A stretch of 64,000 bases of DNA from assembly GCF_024594815.1 (NCBI RefSeq), contig NZ_JANJOU010000011.1, positions 1 to 64,000 of the forward strand. The letters run 5' to 3'. Positions 42,020 through 50,126 of the stretch are shown one piece after another. The translations under genes were made by a program, and so were the position numbers. Numbering within the stretch: the stretch's first letter is position 1; each line of letters opens with the position of its first letter. The notes beneath the pieces are model-generated. The model did not search any database. It saw nothing but the letters and a program-made list of their open reading frames with translations, and was not told where the DNA came from. This DNA comes from Roseomonas populi. GTDB taxonomy: Bacteria; Pseudomonadota; Alphaproteobacteria; Acetobacterales; Acetobacteraceae.

Positions 42020-42656
42020 TGGGGGCCGGCGCGCGAAGGGCCAGCGGCTCGGCGTAGAGCGGCGCCGCCGGTCTCGGCGGGGCGCCCTGCGCTAGGCGGC
42101 GCGCGGCGGCGGCGGCCACGAAGCGGGCCAGCGGCATCCGCGCCTCGGAGAGCAGCGCATCCGCCCCCCGCGCCCGCAGGCGCGCGGCGGCCTGCGGCGC
42201 GGCATCCCCCACCAGCACGACGGGCCCGGGCGGCAGGGGTAGGGCGGCCTCCTCCAGCAGGGCCGGGGGCTCCTCCGGCCGTTCCAGCACCAGCCCGCCG
42301 CGCCCGGCCACGGTCACCGACCACACCGCCCGGCCCGCCGCCTGCCAGGGGGGCAGGGCGGCCGCCAGGGCTTCGCCCGTCGTTACGCCGAGCAGGGGCA
42401 CGCCCCAGCCATCCGCCAGGCCGCGCCCCAGCGCGATGGCCGCGCGGAGCCCCGTGAATCCCCCGGGCCCGATGCACACCGCGACCGCCTCCGGCCGCGC
42501 CGCGCCGGCCCCTTGCAGGACCGAAGCGGCCAGGGCCGGGAGAGCGGCGGGCTGGCCGCGCGCACCCTCCCGCACGGCCTCGGCCAGGGCCTCGCCGCCG
42601 GCCCATATCGCTGCGGAAGCGCGCCCCAGGGCTGCGTCCAGTGCCAGCAGTTGCAT
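42012..42656 (-). CDS. tsaB: tRNA threonylcarbamoyladenosine protein TsaB
   Basis: ASKHA-fold protein of 214 residues, partner of TsaD/TsaE in forming t6A on ANN-decoding tRNAs. The first motif is LLALDAALGRASAAIW, then AVAVCIGPGGFTGLRAAIALGRGLAD (the TsaB signature GPGSFTGLR, here with Phe after Gly-Gly) and GVTTGEALAAALP. The ATG at 42656 has GAGG four to five bases upstream, so it is chosen over an upstream GTG. It forms an operon with rimI. No tsaD is in this window. Confidence 0.92.
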   Translation of the reverse strand: MQLLALDAALGRASAAIWAGGEALAEAVREGARGQPAALPALAASVLQGAGAARPEAVAVCIGPGGFTGLRAAIALGRGLADGWGVPLLGVTTGEALAAALPPWQAAGRAVWSVTVAGRGGLVLERPEEPPALLEEAALPLPPGPVVLVGDAAPQAAARLRARGADALLSEARMPLARFVAAAAARRLAQGAPPRPAAPLYAEPLALRAPAPIA

Positions 42657-42811
42657 ACGCCCCTCTTTCACGTCCCGACGCGCGAATGTGGCGGAACGGT
42701 GTTACCCGGGCGACGGGAGTAGCCCATCGGCCCTGTCAGAGCCTGAGGATTTAACTTGTGATTCGTCTCTCGTATCCATGATGTTGCGCTGCACATTGAC
42801 GGAGCATGCCC

Positions 42812-43414
42812 ATGGCTCAGCGTATTGCCGAGCGGGTGGACGAGCTGCTGGACACGGTCCTGGCGCTGAAGCGCGAACTGGCCGTGGTAGGGAATCGCGT
42901 CAGCGCCACATCCCCGGATTATGTGAGGGCTATCGCCGCCTCGCCGGAGCGGCTCGGGCCGCAGCCCCTGGCCCAGCCCTATGAGGAGATCGCCCCGGGG
43001 CTGACCATCGGCTTCCGGCAGGGGGCCAAGCCGGACCTGCATCTCCGCTCCGATCCTGCCCGCGGGCTGGAGATCGCCCTAAGGCAGCGCACGAGCAGCG
43101 GCTGGGTGACGCTGGAGATGGAGTGGGATTCCAGCGCCCTGCGGGAGAAGCAGCGGGCGACGCTGCTGTTGCGTGGCAGCGCCGCGGAGGCAGTCGGCCT
43201 GACCTGCCTGCTGCGCTGCACCGGGCCGGGCGGTGCCAGCGTGGACCTGCCGGGCAAGCCCATCGAGCTGGGGCCGCAGCCGAGCTTCCACGCGGTGGAA
43301 TTCGTCGGGCCGCCCGGTGCGGCCGCCTGGGAGGGCCTGCAGGGCTGCCGGGTGATCGTGTTCTGCCCGGTGACACCCTTCACCATGACGCTGACGGAAC
43401 TCAGCCTGATCTGA
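42812..43414 (+). CDS. Hypothetical protein, N-terminal coiled coil and beta-rich body
   Basis: Protein of 200 residues that I do not recognise. The first 25 residues form a helix (RIAERVDELLDTVLALKREL). The rest is beta-rich, with repeats such as WVTLEMEWD and RVIVFCPVTPFTMTLTELSLI, suggesting a jelly-roll or immunoglobulin-like sandwich. Three Cys occur (LTCLLRC and CRVIVFC). No signal peptide, membrane span or catalytic motif is visible. ATG 42812 has GGAG at 7-bp spacing, better than ATG 42806. It is between tsaB and the DUF2125 gene on opposite strands, so context gives no clue. Confidence 0.65.
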   Translation: MAQRIAERVDELLDTVLALKRELAVVGNRVSATSPDYVRAIAASPERLGPQPLAQPYEEIAPGLTIGFRQGAKPDLHLRSDPARGLEIALRQRTSSGWVTLEMEWDSSALREKQRATLLLRGSAAEAVGLTCLLRCTGPGGASVDLPGKPIELGPQPSFHAVEFVGPPGAAAWEGLQGCRVIVFCPVTPFTMTLTELSLI

Positions 43415-43497
43415 GCGGCCGCTGCCGCGCCCGGGGAGGATGGTCCTCCTTCTCAGGCCCCGGCCCCTCAGCCCCTCCTTCACGGCCGCCCTTCTCG

Positions 43498-43525
43498 CGG
43501 CCCCCTTTTCACGGCCCCCTTTTCA
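43498..43525. repeat. 14-bp tandem repeat at a gene end
   Basis: The unit cggcccccttttca is repeated exactly twice (43498-43511 and 43512-43525), preceded by a degenerate copy. The second unit contains the stop codon (TGA at 43523-43525 on the minus strand) of the DUF2125 gene. Confidence 0.8.
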
Positions 43526-44623
43526 CGGCCCTGGGCCGCTTCCCTCCACTGGCCCCGGCCAGATCACGGGGGGCAGGCGGGCCACGGGGATTCGGGCCAC
43601 GGCGAGGCCCTGGCGCTCCAGGGTCAGGGGAACCTCGATCTGGGGCGGTTCGCCCTCGGCCGGGGGGCGGGCGAGGGCGGTGACCACGCGGCGGGCCAGG
43701 GCGGCGTTGCGCGGGGTGACGAGGCCGGCGCTGGCGAGGGAATCCAGCACTGCCTCCGCGCCGGTGAGCTTCAGCGTGCCGGCGCCCATGGGCTGGAGCG
43801 CGTCGTCCAGGGCGAGCGTGGCGGTGGCCTGGGCCGTGGCGGGGCCGAGGCGCAGCTCCAGCCGGCGCAGTTCCAGCGTGCCGCCGGCGTCGCGCCAGGT
43901 GGCGGCGCGGTTGGTGGGGTTGCGGCCGCCGGGGAGGGGGCCGGTGAGGGCGGCGTCGATCCGCACCTCCTGGAGTTGCCGGCCGAGGGGGGTGGCGGCG
44001 GGAAGGGTGACGTTCTCCGCCTCCCCTTCCAGGCTGATGGCGGGCTCGCCCTCGATCGCGGTCATGCGGCTGTCGAGGGAGAGGCGGGCGCTGCCGATGT
44101 CGATGCCGCCGGCGGCGGTGCCGATCCGGAGGCGGCTGGTCTCGAACTCGCCGCCGCGGGGGAGGACGTTGGCCTGGAGGGGCAGGCTGGCGGTCAGGCG
44201 GTCCGCGGCGAAGGGGATTTCCGTGGCGCCGAGGCGCAGGCGCTGGGGGCCGCCGGAGGTGACCCGCAGTTCCCCCAGGCGGTGCATGGCGACGCGCAGG
44301 GTGACGACGGGGGCGGTCCAGTCCAGGCCGCCGGGCAGGGTGGCGTTGCCGCCGGCGAGGTGGAACTCGCGAAGGCGGAGGGTGGCGGAGAGGGGCCAGC
44401 CGCCGCGGATGGGAGGCGCGTGCTCCACCCGCCAGCCCTGGGCGCGGCGGGAGGCCGCCCAGGCGTCGTAGCCGGCCTGCAGGCGGCCGGCCATGGCGTG
44501 CCAGAGCAGGGTATGGGCCACAGCCAGCAGCACGAGGAGCAGGCCGGCGAAGAGGAGGAGCCATCTGGGGCGCAGCCAGGGGAGGGCCACAGAGGAGGAA
44601 GGGGGCGTGCGGGTGTCGCTCAC
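43523..44623 (-). CDS. DUF2125 protein, membrane-anchored
   Basis: Protein of 366 residues with the DUF2125 domain, found mainly in alphaproteobacteria. One TM segment near the N-terminus (WLLLFAGLLLVLLAVAHTLLW) is followed by a long beta-rich region. Features are AAGYDAW-like helix (GYDAWAASRRAQGWRVEH), RGGWPLSATLRLREF and a repeated pattern of short beta strands with Leu-Glu-Leu motifs. The start is uncertain: GTG 44623 is taken, with an ATG 16 residues upstream as the alternative. Function is unknown; position next to no operon partner gives no hint. It is divergent from chaC. Confidence 0.78.
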   Translation of the reverse strand: MSDTRTPPSSSVALPWLRPRWLLLFAGLLLVLLAVAHTLLWHAMAGRLQAGYDAWAASRRAQGWRVEHAPPIRGGWPLSATLRLREFHLAGGNATLPGGLDWTAPVVTLRVAMHRLGELRVTSGGPQRLRLGATEIPFAADRLTASLPLQANVLPRGGEFETSRLRIGTAAGGIDIGSARLSLDSRMTAIEGEPAISLEGEAENVTLPAATPLGRQLQEVRIDAALTGPLPGGRNPTNRAATWRDAGGTLELRRLELRLGPATAQATATLALDDALQPMGAGTLKLTGAEAVLDSLASAGLVTPRNAALARRVVTALARPPAEGEPPQIEVPLTLERQGLAVARIPVARLPPVIWPGPVEGSGPGP

Positions 44624-44710
44624 GGACGGGGATATGGCCCGCTGCGGGGGGGCTTGCACAGCCCACCCCATTATCCGGGCTGGATCGGGGGCGGCCTGCC
44701 CCTATCTTGC

Positions 44711-45307
44711 ATGGCCGAGACCATGAGCACCGCCCCGCTGGACCCCGCCGACCTCGACCCTGCCCCGCTGCTGGACCCGGACGGCTCGCTCTACGTGTTC
44801 GGCTACGGGTCCCTGATCTGGAAGCCCGGATTCGACTTCGATTCGGCCCATCCGGCGCTGCTGCGGGGGTTCCACCGGCGCTTCTGCATCTGGTCCCGCA
44901 GCTATCGCGGCACGCCGGAGGTGCCGGGGCTGGTGCTGGGGCTGGACCGGGGCGGATCCTGCCGCGGGCTGGTGTTCCGCGTGGCGGCGCCGCGCGCGGC
45001 GGAGGTGCTGGCCTACCTGAACGAGCGGGAGATGTCGGGGGACGTGTACCACCGGCGCCTTCTGCCGGTGCGGCTGCTCGACGGGGGCGGGGTGAGGCGG
45101 GCGGTGACCTTCGTGGCGGACCGGCGGGCGGGGTCCTATTGCGGGGCGCTGGAGCCGGATGCGGCGGCGGCGGCGATCGCGCGCGGGCACGGGGTGATGG
45201 GGCCGAACCGGGACTACCTGCTCAACACGGTCGCGCATCTGCGGGAGTTGGGGGTGCGGGATGCGGGGCTGGATCGGATCGCGGCGTTGCTGGAGCCGGT
45301 GGAGTAG
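44711..45307 (+). CDS. chaC: Gamma-glutamylcyclotransferase ChaC-like
   Basis: Enzyme of 198 residues that cleaves glutathione into 5-oxoproline and cysteinylglycine. The substrate-binding loop is VFGYGSLIWKPGFDFD (YGSL at 32-35), then RRFCIWSRSYRGTPEVPGLVLGL. The likely catalytic Glu is in YLNEREMSGDVYHRR, a ChaC signature. The C-terminal block has GVMGPNRDYLLNT. ATGs at 44711 and 44723 are both possible. It is convergent with glutathione synthase (gshB) 275 bp away, separated by composite repeat D. Confidence 0.9.
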   Translation: MAETMSTAPLDPADLDPAPLLDPDGSLYVFGYGSLIWKPGFDFDSAHPALLRGFHRRFCIWSRSYRGTPEVPGLVLGLDRGGSCRGLVFRVAAPRAAEVLAYLNEREMSGDVYHRRLLPVRLLDGGGVRRAVTFVADRRAGSYCGALEPDAAAAAIARGHGVMGPNRDYLLNTVAHLRELGVRDAGLDRIAALLEPVE

Positions 45308-45335
45308 GCGGGGGCTCCGCCCCCGAGGCCCCCGC

Positions 45336-45575
45336 CAAGGGGAAGAAGGAATCCTTCCCCCTGGACCCCCATCATCTTCTTCGGGGCTGCCGCGGTATGT
45401 GGGGGTGTTTCGCGAAGCGGCTTTTTGACTCGGCGGCGGCGCGGGCTGCGTTGTCCCGCGCCGAGCGGCATCGCCGCTCGGCGAACCGCAAGCTCCGCGT
45501 TCTGCGGCAGCCCCCTAGAAGAAGATGAGGGTGGGGGTTCCAGGGGGAGGGAGAATTCCTTCTCCCTCCCCCTGG
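45336..45575. repeat. Composite intergenic repeat, copy D
   Basis: Fills the gap between convergent chaC and gshB. The left hairpin has arms ggggaag (45339-45345) and cttcccc (45354-45360) around aaggaatc, followed by catcatcttcttc. The core lies between GGGCTGCCGCGG (45384-45395) and CTGCGGCAGCCC (45502-45513, one mismatch) and contains the stem gccgagcggc/gccgctcggc, almost the same as in copy C. The right hairpin has the 15-bp stem ccagggggagggaga at 45540-45554 and its partner at 45561-45575, identical to copy C and ending 7 bp before the gshB stop. Confidence 0.88.
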
Positions 45576-45581
45576 GGCCGC

Positions 45582-46529
45582 TCAGCGCTTCGCCTCGATC
45601 GCGTCCCAGATGGCCTTCTCCAGGTGGACGCCGTCGAAGCGGGCGACCTCCTGCAGGCCCGTGGGGGAGGTGACGTTGATTTCGGTGAGGTAGCCGCCGA
45701 TCACGTCGATGCCGACGAAGATCATACCGCGGGCCTTCAGCTCCGGGCCGATGGCGGCGCAGATTTCCTTCTCGCGGTCGGTCAGCGTCGTCTGCACGGC
45801 CTTGCCGCCGACATGCATGTTGGAGCGGGCCTCGCCCTCCGCGGGGACGCGGTTGATGGCGCCCATGGCCACGCCGTCCACGAGGATGATGCGCTTGTCG
45901 CCCTGGCGCACGGCGGGGACGTATTTCTGGATCACTAGCGGCTCGCGGGAGCGCTCGGTGAACATCTCGATCAGGGAGTTCAGGTTGGAGTCGTCGGGGC
46001 GCAGGTGGAAGACGCCGGCGCCGCCGTTGCCGAAGAGCGGCTTGACGATGATGTCGCCGTGCTTCTCGCGGAAGCGCATGATCTGCGTGCGGTCCGCGGT
46101 GACCAGCGTCTCCGGCATCAGATCCGGGAAGTGGGTGACGAAGAGCTTTTCCGGCGCGTTGCGGACGCTGGCGGGGTCGTTCACCACCAGGGTCTTCGGG
46201 TGGATGTGCTCCAGGATGTGGGTGGCGGTGATGTAGGCCATGTCGAAGGGCGGGTCCTGGCGCATGAGCACCACGTCCGCATCCTTCCCGAGGTCCAGCT
46301 CCACGCGCTCGCCGAAGGTGAAGTGGTCTCCCTTCACGCGGCGCACCTCCACCGGGTGGGCCCAGGCAGTGACGCGGCCGCCATGCAGGGCGAGGTCGCG
46401 CACGTGGTAGTGCCAGAGGGCGTGGCCGCGGGCCTGGGCCTCCAGCATCAGGGCGAAGGTGCTGTCGCCCTCGATCCCGATGCTTTCCATCGGGTCCATC
46501 TGCACCGCCACCCGCAGGGTCTTCGACAT
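45582..46529 (-). CDS. gshB: Glutathione synthase
   Basis: ATP-grasp ligase of 315 residues that joins gamma-glutamylcysteine and glycine. Motifs are the opening [61 protein letters not shown] (ATP loop) and the magnesium/adenosine site [18 protein letters not shown]. Its ATG at 46529 is a good start and the length is usual. It is convergent with chaC, so synthesis and degradation genes are side by side. The first enzyme of the pathway, gshA, is not in the window. Confidence 0.95.
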   Translation of the reverse strand: MSKTLRVAVQMDPMESIGIEGDSTFALMLEAQARGHALWHYHVRDLALHGGRVTAWAHPVEVRRVKGDHFTFGERVELDLGKDADVVLMRQDPPFDMAYITATHILEHIHPKTLVVNDPASVRNAPEKLFVTHFPDLMPETLVTADRTQIMRFREKHGDIIVKPLFGNGGAGVFHLRPDDSNLNSLIEMFTERSREPLVIQKYVPAVRQGDKRIILVDGVAMGAINRVPAEGEARSNMHVGGKAVQTTLTDREKEICAAIGPELKARGMIFVGIDVIGGYLTEINVTSPTGLQEVARFDGVHLEKAIWDAIEAKR

Positions 46530-46649
46530 GGATGTCCGTCCGTGATCGCGTTCCCGGGGTTGGTGGCATTCCTCGCGGCCTGGCGCCAGGGGGGGAGGTC
46601 GTCCCCTGCCTTGCTCTCCAGGGGCGGGAATTCCCGGGCGGACACCTCT

Positions 46650-47960
46650 CTAGGCTGCTGGCGGCACCTGGGTCAGCGCGCGGGCGGCGACGGCGCCGCC
46701 GATCCGCTCTCCCTCCTCGCAGGCGGTCCGGAAGTGGGCGCCGCACCAGACCCGGCTGTCGGAGCATTCGCGGCGCACCGCGGCGAGGCTGGAGAAGTCG
46801 CGCGTCGGGTGGCCCTCGCGGTCGAGGGCCTGGTAGCGGAGCGGGGCGTCGCCGAGCAGCCCCGCGATGATGAGCGTGCCGACGGTGATGTCCACGCTGT
46901 GACCTGAGGGATGGTCGGGGTGGTAGGGCGTCGTGAGGAGGGGCCGCCACTGCGGGTCGGGGGTGATGCCGGGGCTGCCGAGGTTGATGGCGGTGACCGG
47001 GCGCCAGAAGGAGAAGTTGGCCTTCGCGCCGTAGGCGAAGACGTCCGCGTCCGCGTTTGCGGTGGCGAGGATGGAGACCATCCGGGCCGTGTCCCACAGC
47101 CCGCCGCGGGGCGGCTGGGCGGCGAGGCGGCTGAGCAGCACGATCATGAGGTTGCGGTGCAGGAGCTGCGGCACCCAGAAGCGGGCGGCCTCGGCCTGCT
47201 CCGCGGTGCGGACCGTGGAGTCGGTGCCGCCGATGCGGCGGACCTCCTCCACGACTTCGCGGTAGCGGGCGGAGGACAGGCTGGGGGGCGGCGGGCCGTA
47301 AAGGGTGCTGCGGTCGGGGAAGAGAAAGGGCGGGTCGAGGTAGAAGTAGGTGTTGTCGCCGCGGGGCGAGGTGGACCGCCACACGCCCTCTCTGTCGGAT
47401 ACGGCGTAGCGCCGGCGTTCTGGCGGGGTGGCGCCGGCCCGCGCCAGGGTGGCGGTGCCGACCGCGGTGCCGAGTGCGATCGCGGCGGCGCGGGCGGATC
47501 CGGAGGGTTCCCGGGCCACGCAGGCGGCGAGGAGCGCGTCGGGCTCCGCGCGGGGGGCGCGGCTGACGAGGATCGTGTGCGCGGCGGCGGAGACCGCGAC
47601 GAGGGGTGAGGCGCCGGCGCCGGACGGCTCGGACGGGGTGCGGGGAAGCCAGCGCTGGTAGCGGGGCTCGATGGCGTTCAGCGTGTCGTGCATGGCCCGC
47701 ATGGTCAGGGCGACCGTGTTGGTGCGGGGCCACAGAGTCTCCTGCGCGCCGCCGAGGCGGGAGGCGAGGTCGATCCAGTCGACGACGGGGTTGTCGAAGC
47801 CAACCGGCTTGCCGGGGCCGGCATCATGCCCGGCCGGCCGCATGGTCGCCTCCTCCGGCATTCTCTCCGGCATCTCTGGCGCGCAGGCGGAGAGGGCGGC
47901 GAGGGCGGGTGCGCCGCCCAGCAGGGCGCGGCGGGGCAGCGTGAACTTGTTGGTTGCCAT
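46650..47960 (-). CDS. Vanadium-dependent haloperoxidase-like (PAP2-fold) protein
   Basis: Exported protein of 436 residues. The signal MATNKFTLPRRALLGGAPAL, then AALSAC, combines a twin-arginine-like RR with a possible lipobox (LSAC), so it may be a Tat-exported lipoprotein. The catalytic region matches the vanadate/phosphate-binding motifs: KANFSFWRPVTAIN (Lys and Arg), HPSGHS with the Ser-Gly-His, and SRVWCGAHFR with Arg and the axial His. Most characterised relatives are haloperoxidases or acid phosphatases; halide choice cannot be read. The ATG at 47960 is preceded by GGGGGAG. The upstream gap 47961-48336 has no gene. Confidence 0.85.
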   Translation of the reverse strand: MATNKFTLPRRALLGGAPALAALSACAPEMPERMPEEATMRPAGHDAGPGKPVGFDNPVVDWIDLASRLGGAQETLWPRTNTVALTMRAMHDTLNAIEPRYQRWLPRTPSEPSGAGASPLVAVSAAAHTILVSRAPRAEPDALLAACVAREPSGSARAAAIALGTAVGTATLARAGATPPERRRYAVSDREGVWRSTSPRGDNTYFYLDPPFLFPDRSTLYGPPPPSLSSARYREVVEEVRRIGGTDSTVRTAEQAEAARFWVPQLLHRNLMIVLLSRLAAQPPRGGLWDTARMVSILATANADADVFAYGAKANFSFWRPVTAINLGSPGITPDPQWRPLLTTPYHPDHPSGHSVDITVGTLIIAGLLGDAPLRYQALDREGHPTRDFSSLAAVRRECSDSRVWCGAHFRTACEEGERIGGAVAARALTQVPPAA

Positions 47961-48336
47961 GGAGCACTCCCCCGACGTGTTCGCCCGATGCACGGATTCG
48001 GCCAGGATAGATTCGGCTCGGCGCTCGGCTGGTGTACAAAGGTTAGGACCGCTTGCTGCGGCCGTCTTGAAGATTCACGGCGTGGAGCGGCGGCGTCCAT
48101 CGGTTGCCGCTGCCGGAGCGTCGCAAACCGTTGCCGCTACCGGAACATTGCCGGCCGTGCCGGGGCGTGGCGGCGGGCCTGACGAGGGGGCGGCCGGATG
48201 GCCGCGATGTGGATCGGCGCCTGGCGTGCATTCTCGTCCCGTGACCCGGGACCGCTGGGCAGGTCCGTGGCATTCCCCGAGACGTGGGTTCCTGCGCCCC
48301 CTGCCGCCCGGGACGGGGCTGGGCTATGCCCGCGGG
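47961..48336. other. Gene-free gap of 376 bp upstream of aroE
   Basis: Between the haloperoxidase-like gene and aroE. It contains a repeated short segment, gttgccgct(g/a)ccgga, at about 48102 and 48130, but no open frame with a recognisable domain. It must hold the promoters of both divergent genes; I cannot point to them with confidence. Confidence 0.4.
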
Positions 48337-49203
48337 ATGCAGGCGCCCCGCACCCTGACCGGAAAGAGCCGGCTGGCCGGCATTCTCGGCCATTCCGTTT
48401 CCCACTCCCGCTCCCCCCGGCTGCACGGCTTCTGGCTGGAGCGGCACGGGATCGACGGGGCCTATGTGCCGCTGCCGGTGGAGCCCGGCGGGTTCGCCGC
48501 CGGAATTCGCGCGCTGGCCTCGCTCGGGTTCCGGGGGGCGAACGTGACCATTCCGCACAAGGAGGCCGCCTTCGCTGCCTGCGACCTGGTGGATGAGGAG
48601 GCGCGGCGGATCGGGGCGGTGAACACGCTGGTCTTTCACGGGGACGGGCGGATCGAGGGCTGGAACACCGACGGCTGGGGGTTCCTGCAGAGCCTGGGGG
48701 AGCAGGCGCCGGATTTCCGGGCGGATTCGGGGCCGGCAGTTGTGCTCGGGGCTGGTGGCGGGGCGCGGGCGGTGGCGCACGCGCTGTTGGCGGCCGGGTG
48801 CCCGCGGCTGACCCTCGTCAACCGCAGCCCGGCGCGGGCGGAGGCGCTGGCGCAGGAGCTGTCGGCGCATGGCGCGCCGGTGGACGTTGCCTCCGGGCCG
48901 CCGCTGGAAGGGGCCGCGCTGCTGGTGAACACCACCAGCCAGGGGATGCAGGGGCAGCCGCCGCTCCAGATCGATCTCGGGCCCCTGCCGGCCGGGGCGG
49001 TGGTGGCCGATATCGTTTACGTGCCGCTGGAGACGCCCCTTCTTGCCGCCGCCCGCGCGCGGGGGCTGGCGGCCGTGGACGGGCTGGGGATGCTGCTGCA
49101 CCAGGGGCGGCGGGGGTTCGAGGCCTGGTTCGGCGTGCTGCCGGAGGTGACGCCGGAGCTGCGGGACTTCGTGGCCTCCGACATCCCCCGGCATCCCGCA
49201 TGA
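48337..49203 (+). CDS. aroE: Shikimate dehydrogenase
   Basis: NADP-dependent enzyme of 288 residues for aromatic amino-acid synthesis, reducing 3-dehydroshikimate. The N-terminal substrate domain has GHSVSHSRSPRLHGFWLE, RGANVTIPHKEAAFAA and INTL-type VNTLVF. The nucleotide motif is VVLGAGGGARAVAHAL, and DIVYVPLETPLLAAARARG and LHQGRRGFEAWFG complete the family signature. The ATG at 48337 is the start of the conserved region. It runs into coaE, whose leader is a set of short repeats, so the two are one transcript. Confidence 0.94.
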   Translation: MQAPRTLTGKSRLAGILGHSVSHSRSPRLHGFWLERHGIDGAYVPLPVEPGGFAAGIRALASLGFRGANVTIPHKEAAFAACDLVDEEARRIGAVNTLVFHGDGRIEGWNTDGWGFLQSLGEQAPDFRADSGPAVVLGAGGGARAVAHALLAAGCPRLTLVNRSPARAEALAQELSAHGAPVDVASGPPLEGAALLVNTTSQGMQGQPPLQIDLGPLPAGAVVADIVYVPLETPLLAAARARGLAAVDGLGMLLHQGRRGFEAWFGVLPEVTPELRDFVASDIPRHPA

Positions 49204-49242
49204 AGGCCCGTGTATGAAGGCCCGTGTATGAAAAGCTTGGGT
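49200..49242. repeat. Short tandem repeats across the aroE-coaE junction
   Basis: The unit atgaaggcccgtgt is present twice in tandem (49200-49213, 49214-49227) and a related atgaaaagcttgggt (49228-49242) follows, then atgaaggtttgg. The repeats bracket the aroE stop and the coaE start, producing several candidate start codons. Confidence 0.85.
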
Positions 49243-49839
49243 ATGAAGGTTTGGGGCCTGACCGGCGGGATCGGCATGGGGAAGTCCACCGCCGCCACGA
49301 CCTTTCGCCGCCTGGGCGTGCCGGTGTTCGACGCGGATGCCGCCGTGCACCGGCTGCAGGGGCCGGGCGGCGCGGCGGTGCGCCCGATCGAGGCCGCCTT
49401 TCCCGGCACCACGCGCGAGACGCCGCGCGGCCGGGCCGTGGACCGCGAGGCGCTGCGCCGCGCCGTGCTGGGCCATGACGCGGCGATGAACCGGCTGGAG
49501 GCGATCGTGCATCCCCTGGTGCGCCGGGAGGAGCGCCGGTTCCTGGCCGCCGCGCGCCGCCGCGGGGCGCGGCTGGCCGTGCTGGACGTGCCGCTGCTGT
49601 TCGAGACCGGAGGGGAGCGGCGGGTGGACCGGGTGGTGGTGGTCACCGCGCCCGCCGCGACGCAGCGCGCGCGGGTGCTGCGGCGGAAGGGCATGAACGA
49701 GGAGCGGCTGGCGGCGATCCTGGCCCGCCAGGTGCCGGACCGGCTGCGGCGGCGGCGGGCGGACCATCTGGTCCATACCGGGTTGTCGCGGCACTACGCG
49801 CAGCGGGCGGTGCGGCGGCTGGTGATGCAGGGCGGGTAA
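49228..49839 (+). CDS. coaE: Dephospho-CoA kinase
   Basis: P-loop kinase of 203 residues for the last step of CoA synthesis. The Walker A motif is GLTGGIGMGKSTAA, then VPVFDADAAVHRL, the LID-region LDVPLLFETGG and the VVVTAPAATQRARV segment. The start is ambiguous because of the short repeats: ATG 49228 has GAAGG at 7-bp spacing; ATG 49243 would begin MKVWGLTGG, as in most family members, but lacks a clear ribosome site. It is co-transcribed with aroE, a common gene order in alphaproteobacteria. It ends before composite repeat E. Confidence 0.93.
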   Translation: MKSLGMKVWGLTGGIGMGKSTAATTFRRLGVPVFDADAAVHRLQGPGGAAVRPIEAAFPGTTRETPRGRAVDREALRRAVLGHDAAMNRLEAIVHPLVRREERRFLAAARRRGARLAVLDVPLLFETGGERRVDRVVVVTAPAATQRARVLRRKGMNEERLAAILARQVPDRLRRRRADHLVHTGLSRHYAQRAVRRLVMQGG

Positions 49840-49869
49840 TCCGCTTTTCTGATCCGTGGCCGCGGGGTG

Positions 49870-50124
49870 CCCCAGGGAGGCGCCGCCTCCCCGGACCCCT
49901 CCGCTGGGGACCCCAACGGGGGTCCCCAGACCCCAGCGATCGGGCTGCCGCGGATGCGGTGATCGGAAGCGGCGCCAGAGGATCTTCGATACGGTCCCGA
50001 CCGCCATGTCAGCCGCCGAGGGTCATGGAGCCTCGGCGTACCTTCAGCCGAGCCTTCCGCGGCAGCCTTGAAGAAGAAGATGAGAGGGGGTCCAGGGGGG
50101 AGAGAATTCCTTCTCTCCCCCTGG
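49870..50124. repeat. Composite intergenic repeat, copy E
   Basis: Between convergent coaE and the DUF808 gene. The left end is a variant: ccagggaggc...gcctcccc, then acccctcc, a second hairpin ggggacc-ccaacg-ggggtcccc, then GGGCTGCCGCGG (49942-49953). The right end is of the usual type: CCGCGGCAGCCT (50057-50068), then the gaagaagaagatgag tract and the hairpin ccaggggggagaga...tctctccccctgg (50092-50124). The core contains gccgagggtcatggagcctcggc. Confidence 0.8.
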
Positions 50125-50126
50125 GG

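Noticed and set aside
45214-47733. 839-residue minus-strand frame spanning gshB and the haloperoxidase-like gene
   Set aside because: A shifted frame through two real genes and repeat D; it has no coherent domain.
49200-49242. Short tandem repeats considered as a CRISPR fragment
   Set aside because: Units are 14 bp, adjacent without spacers and no cas genes are present.
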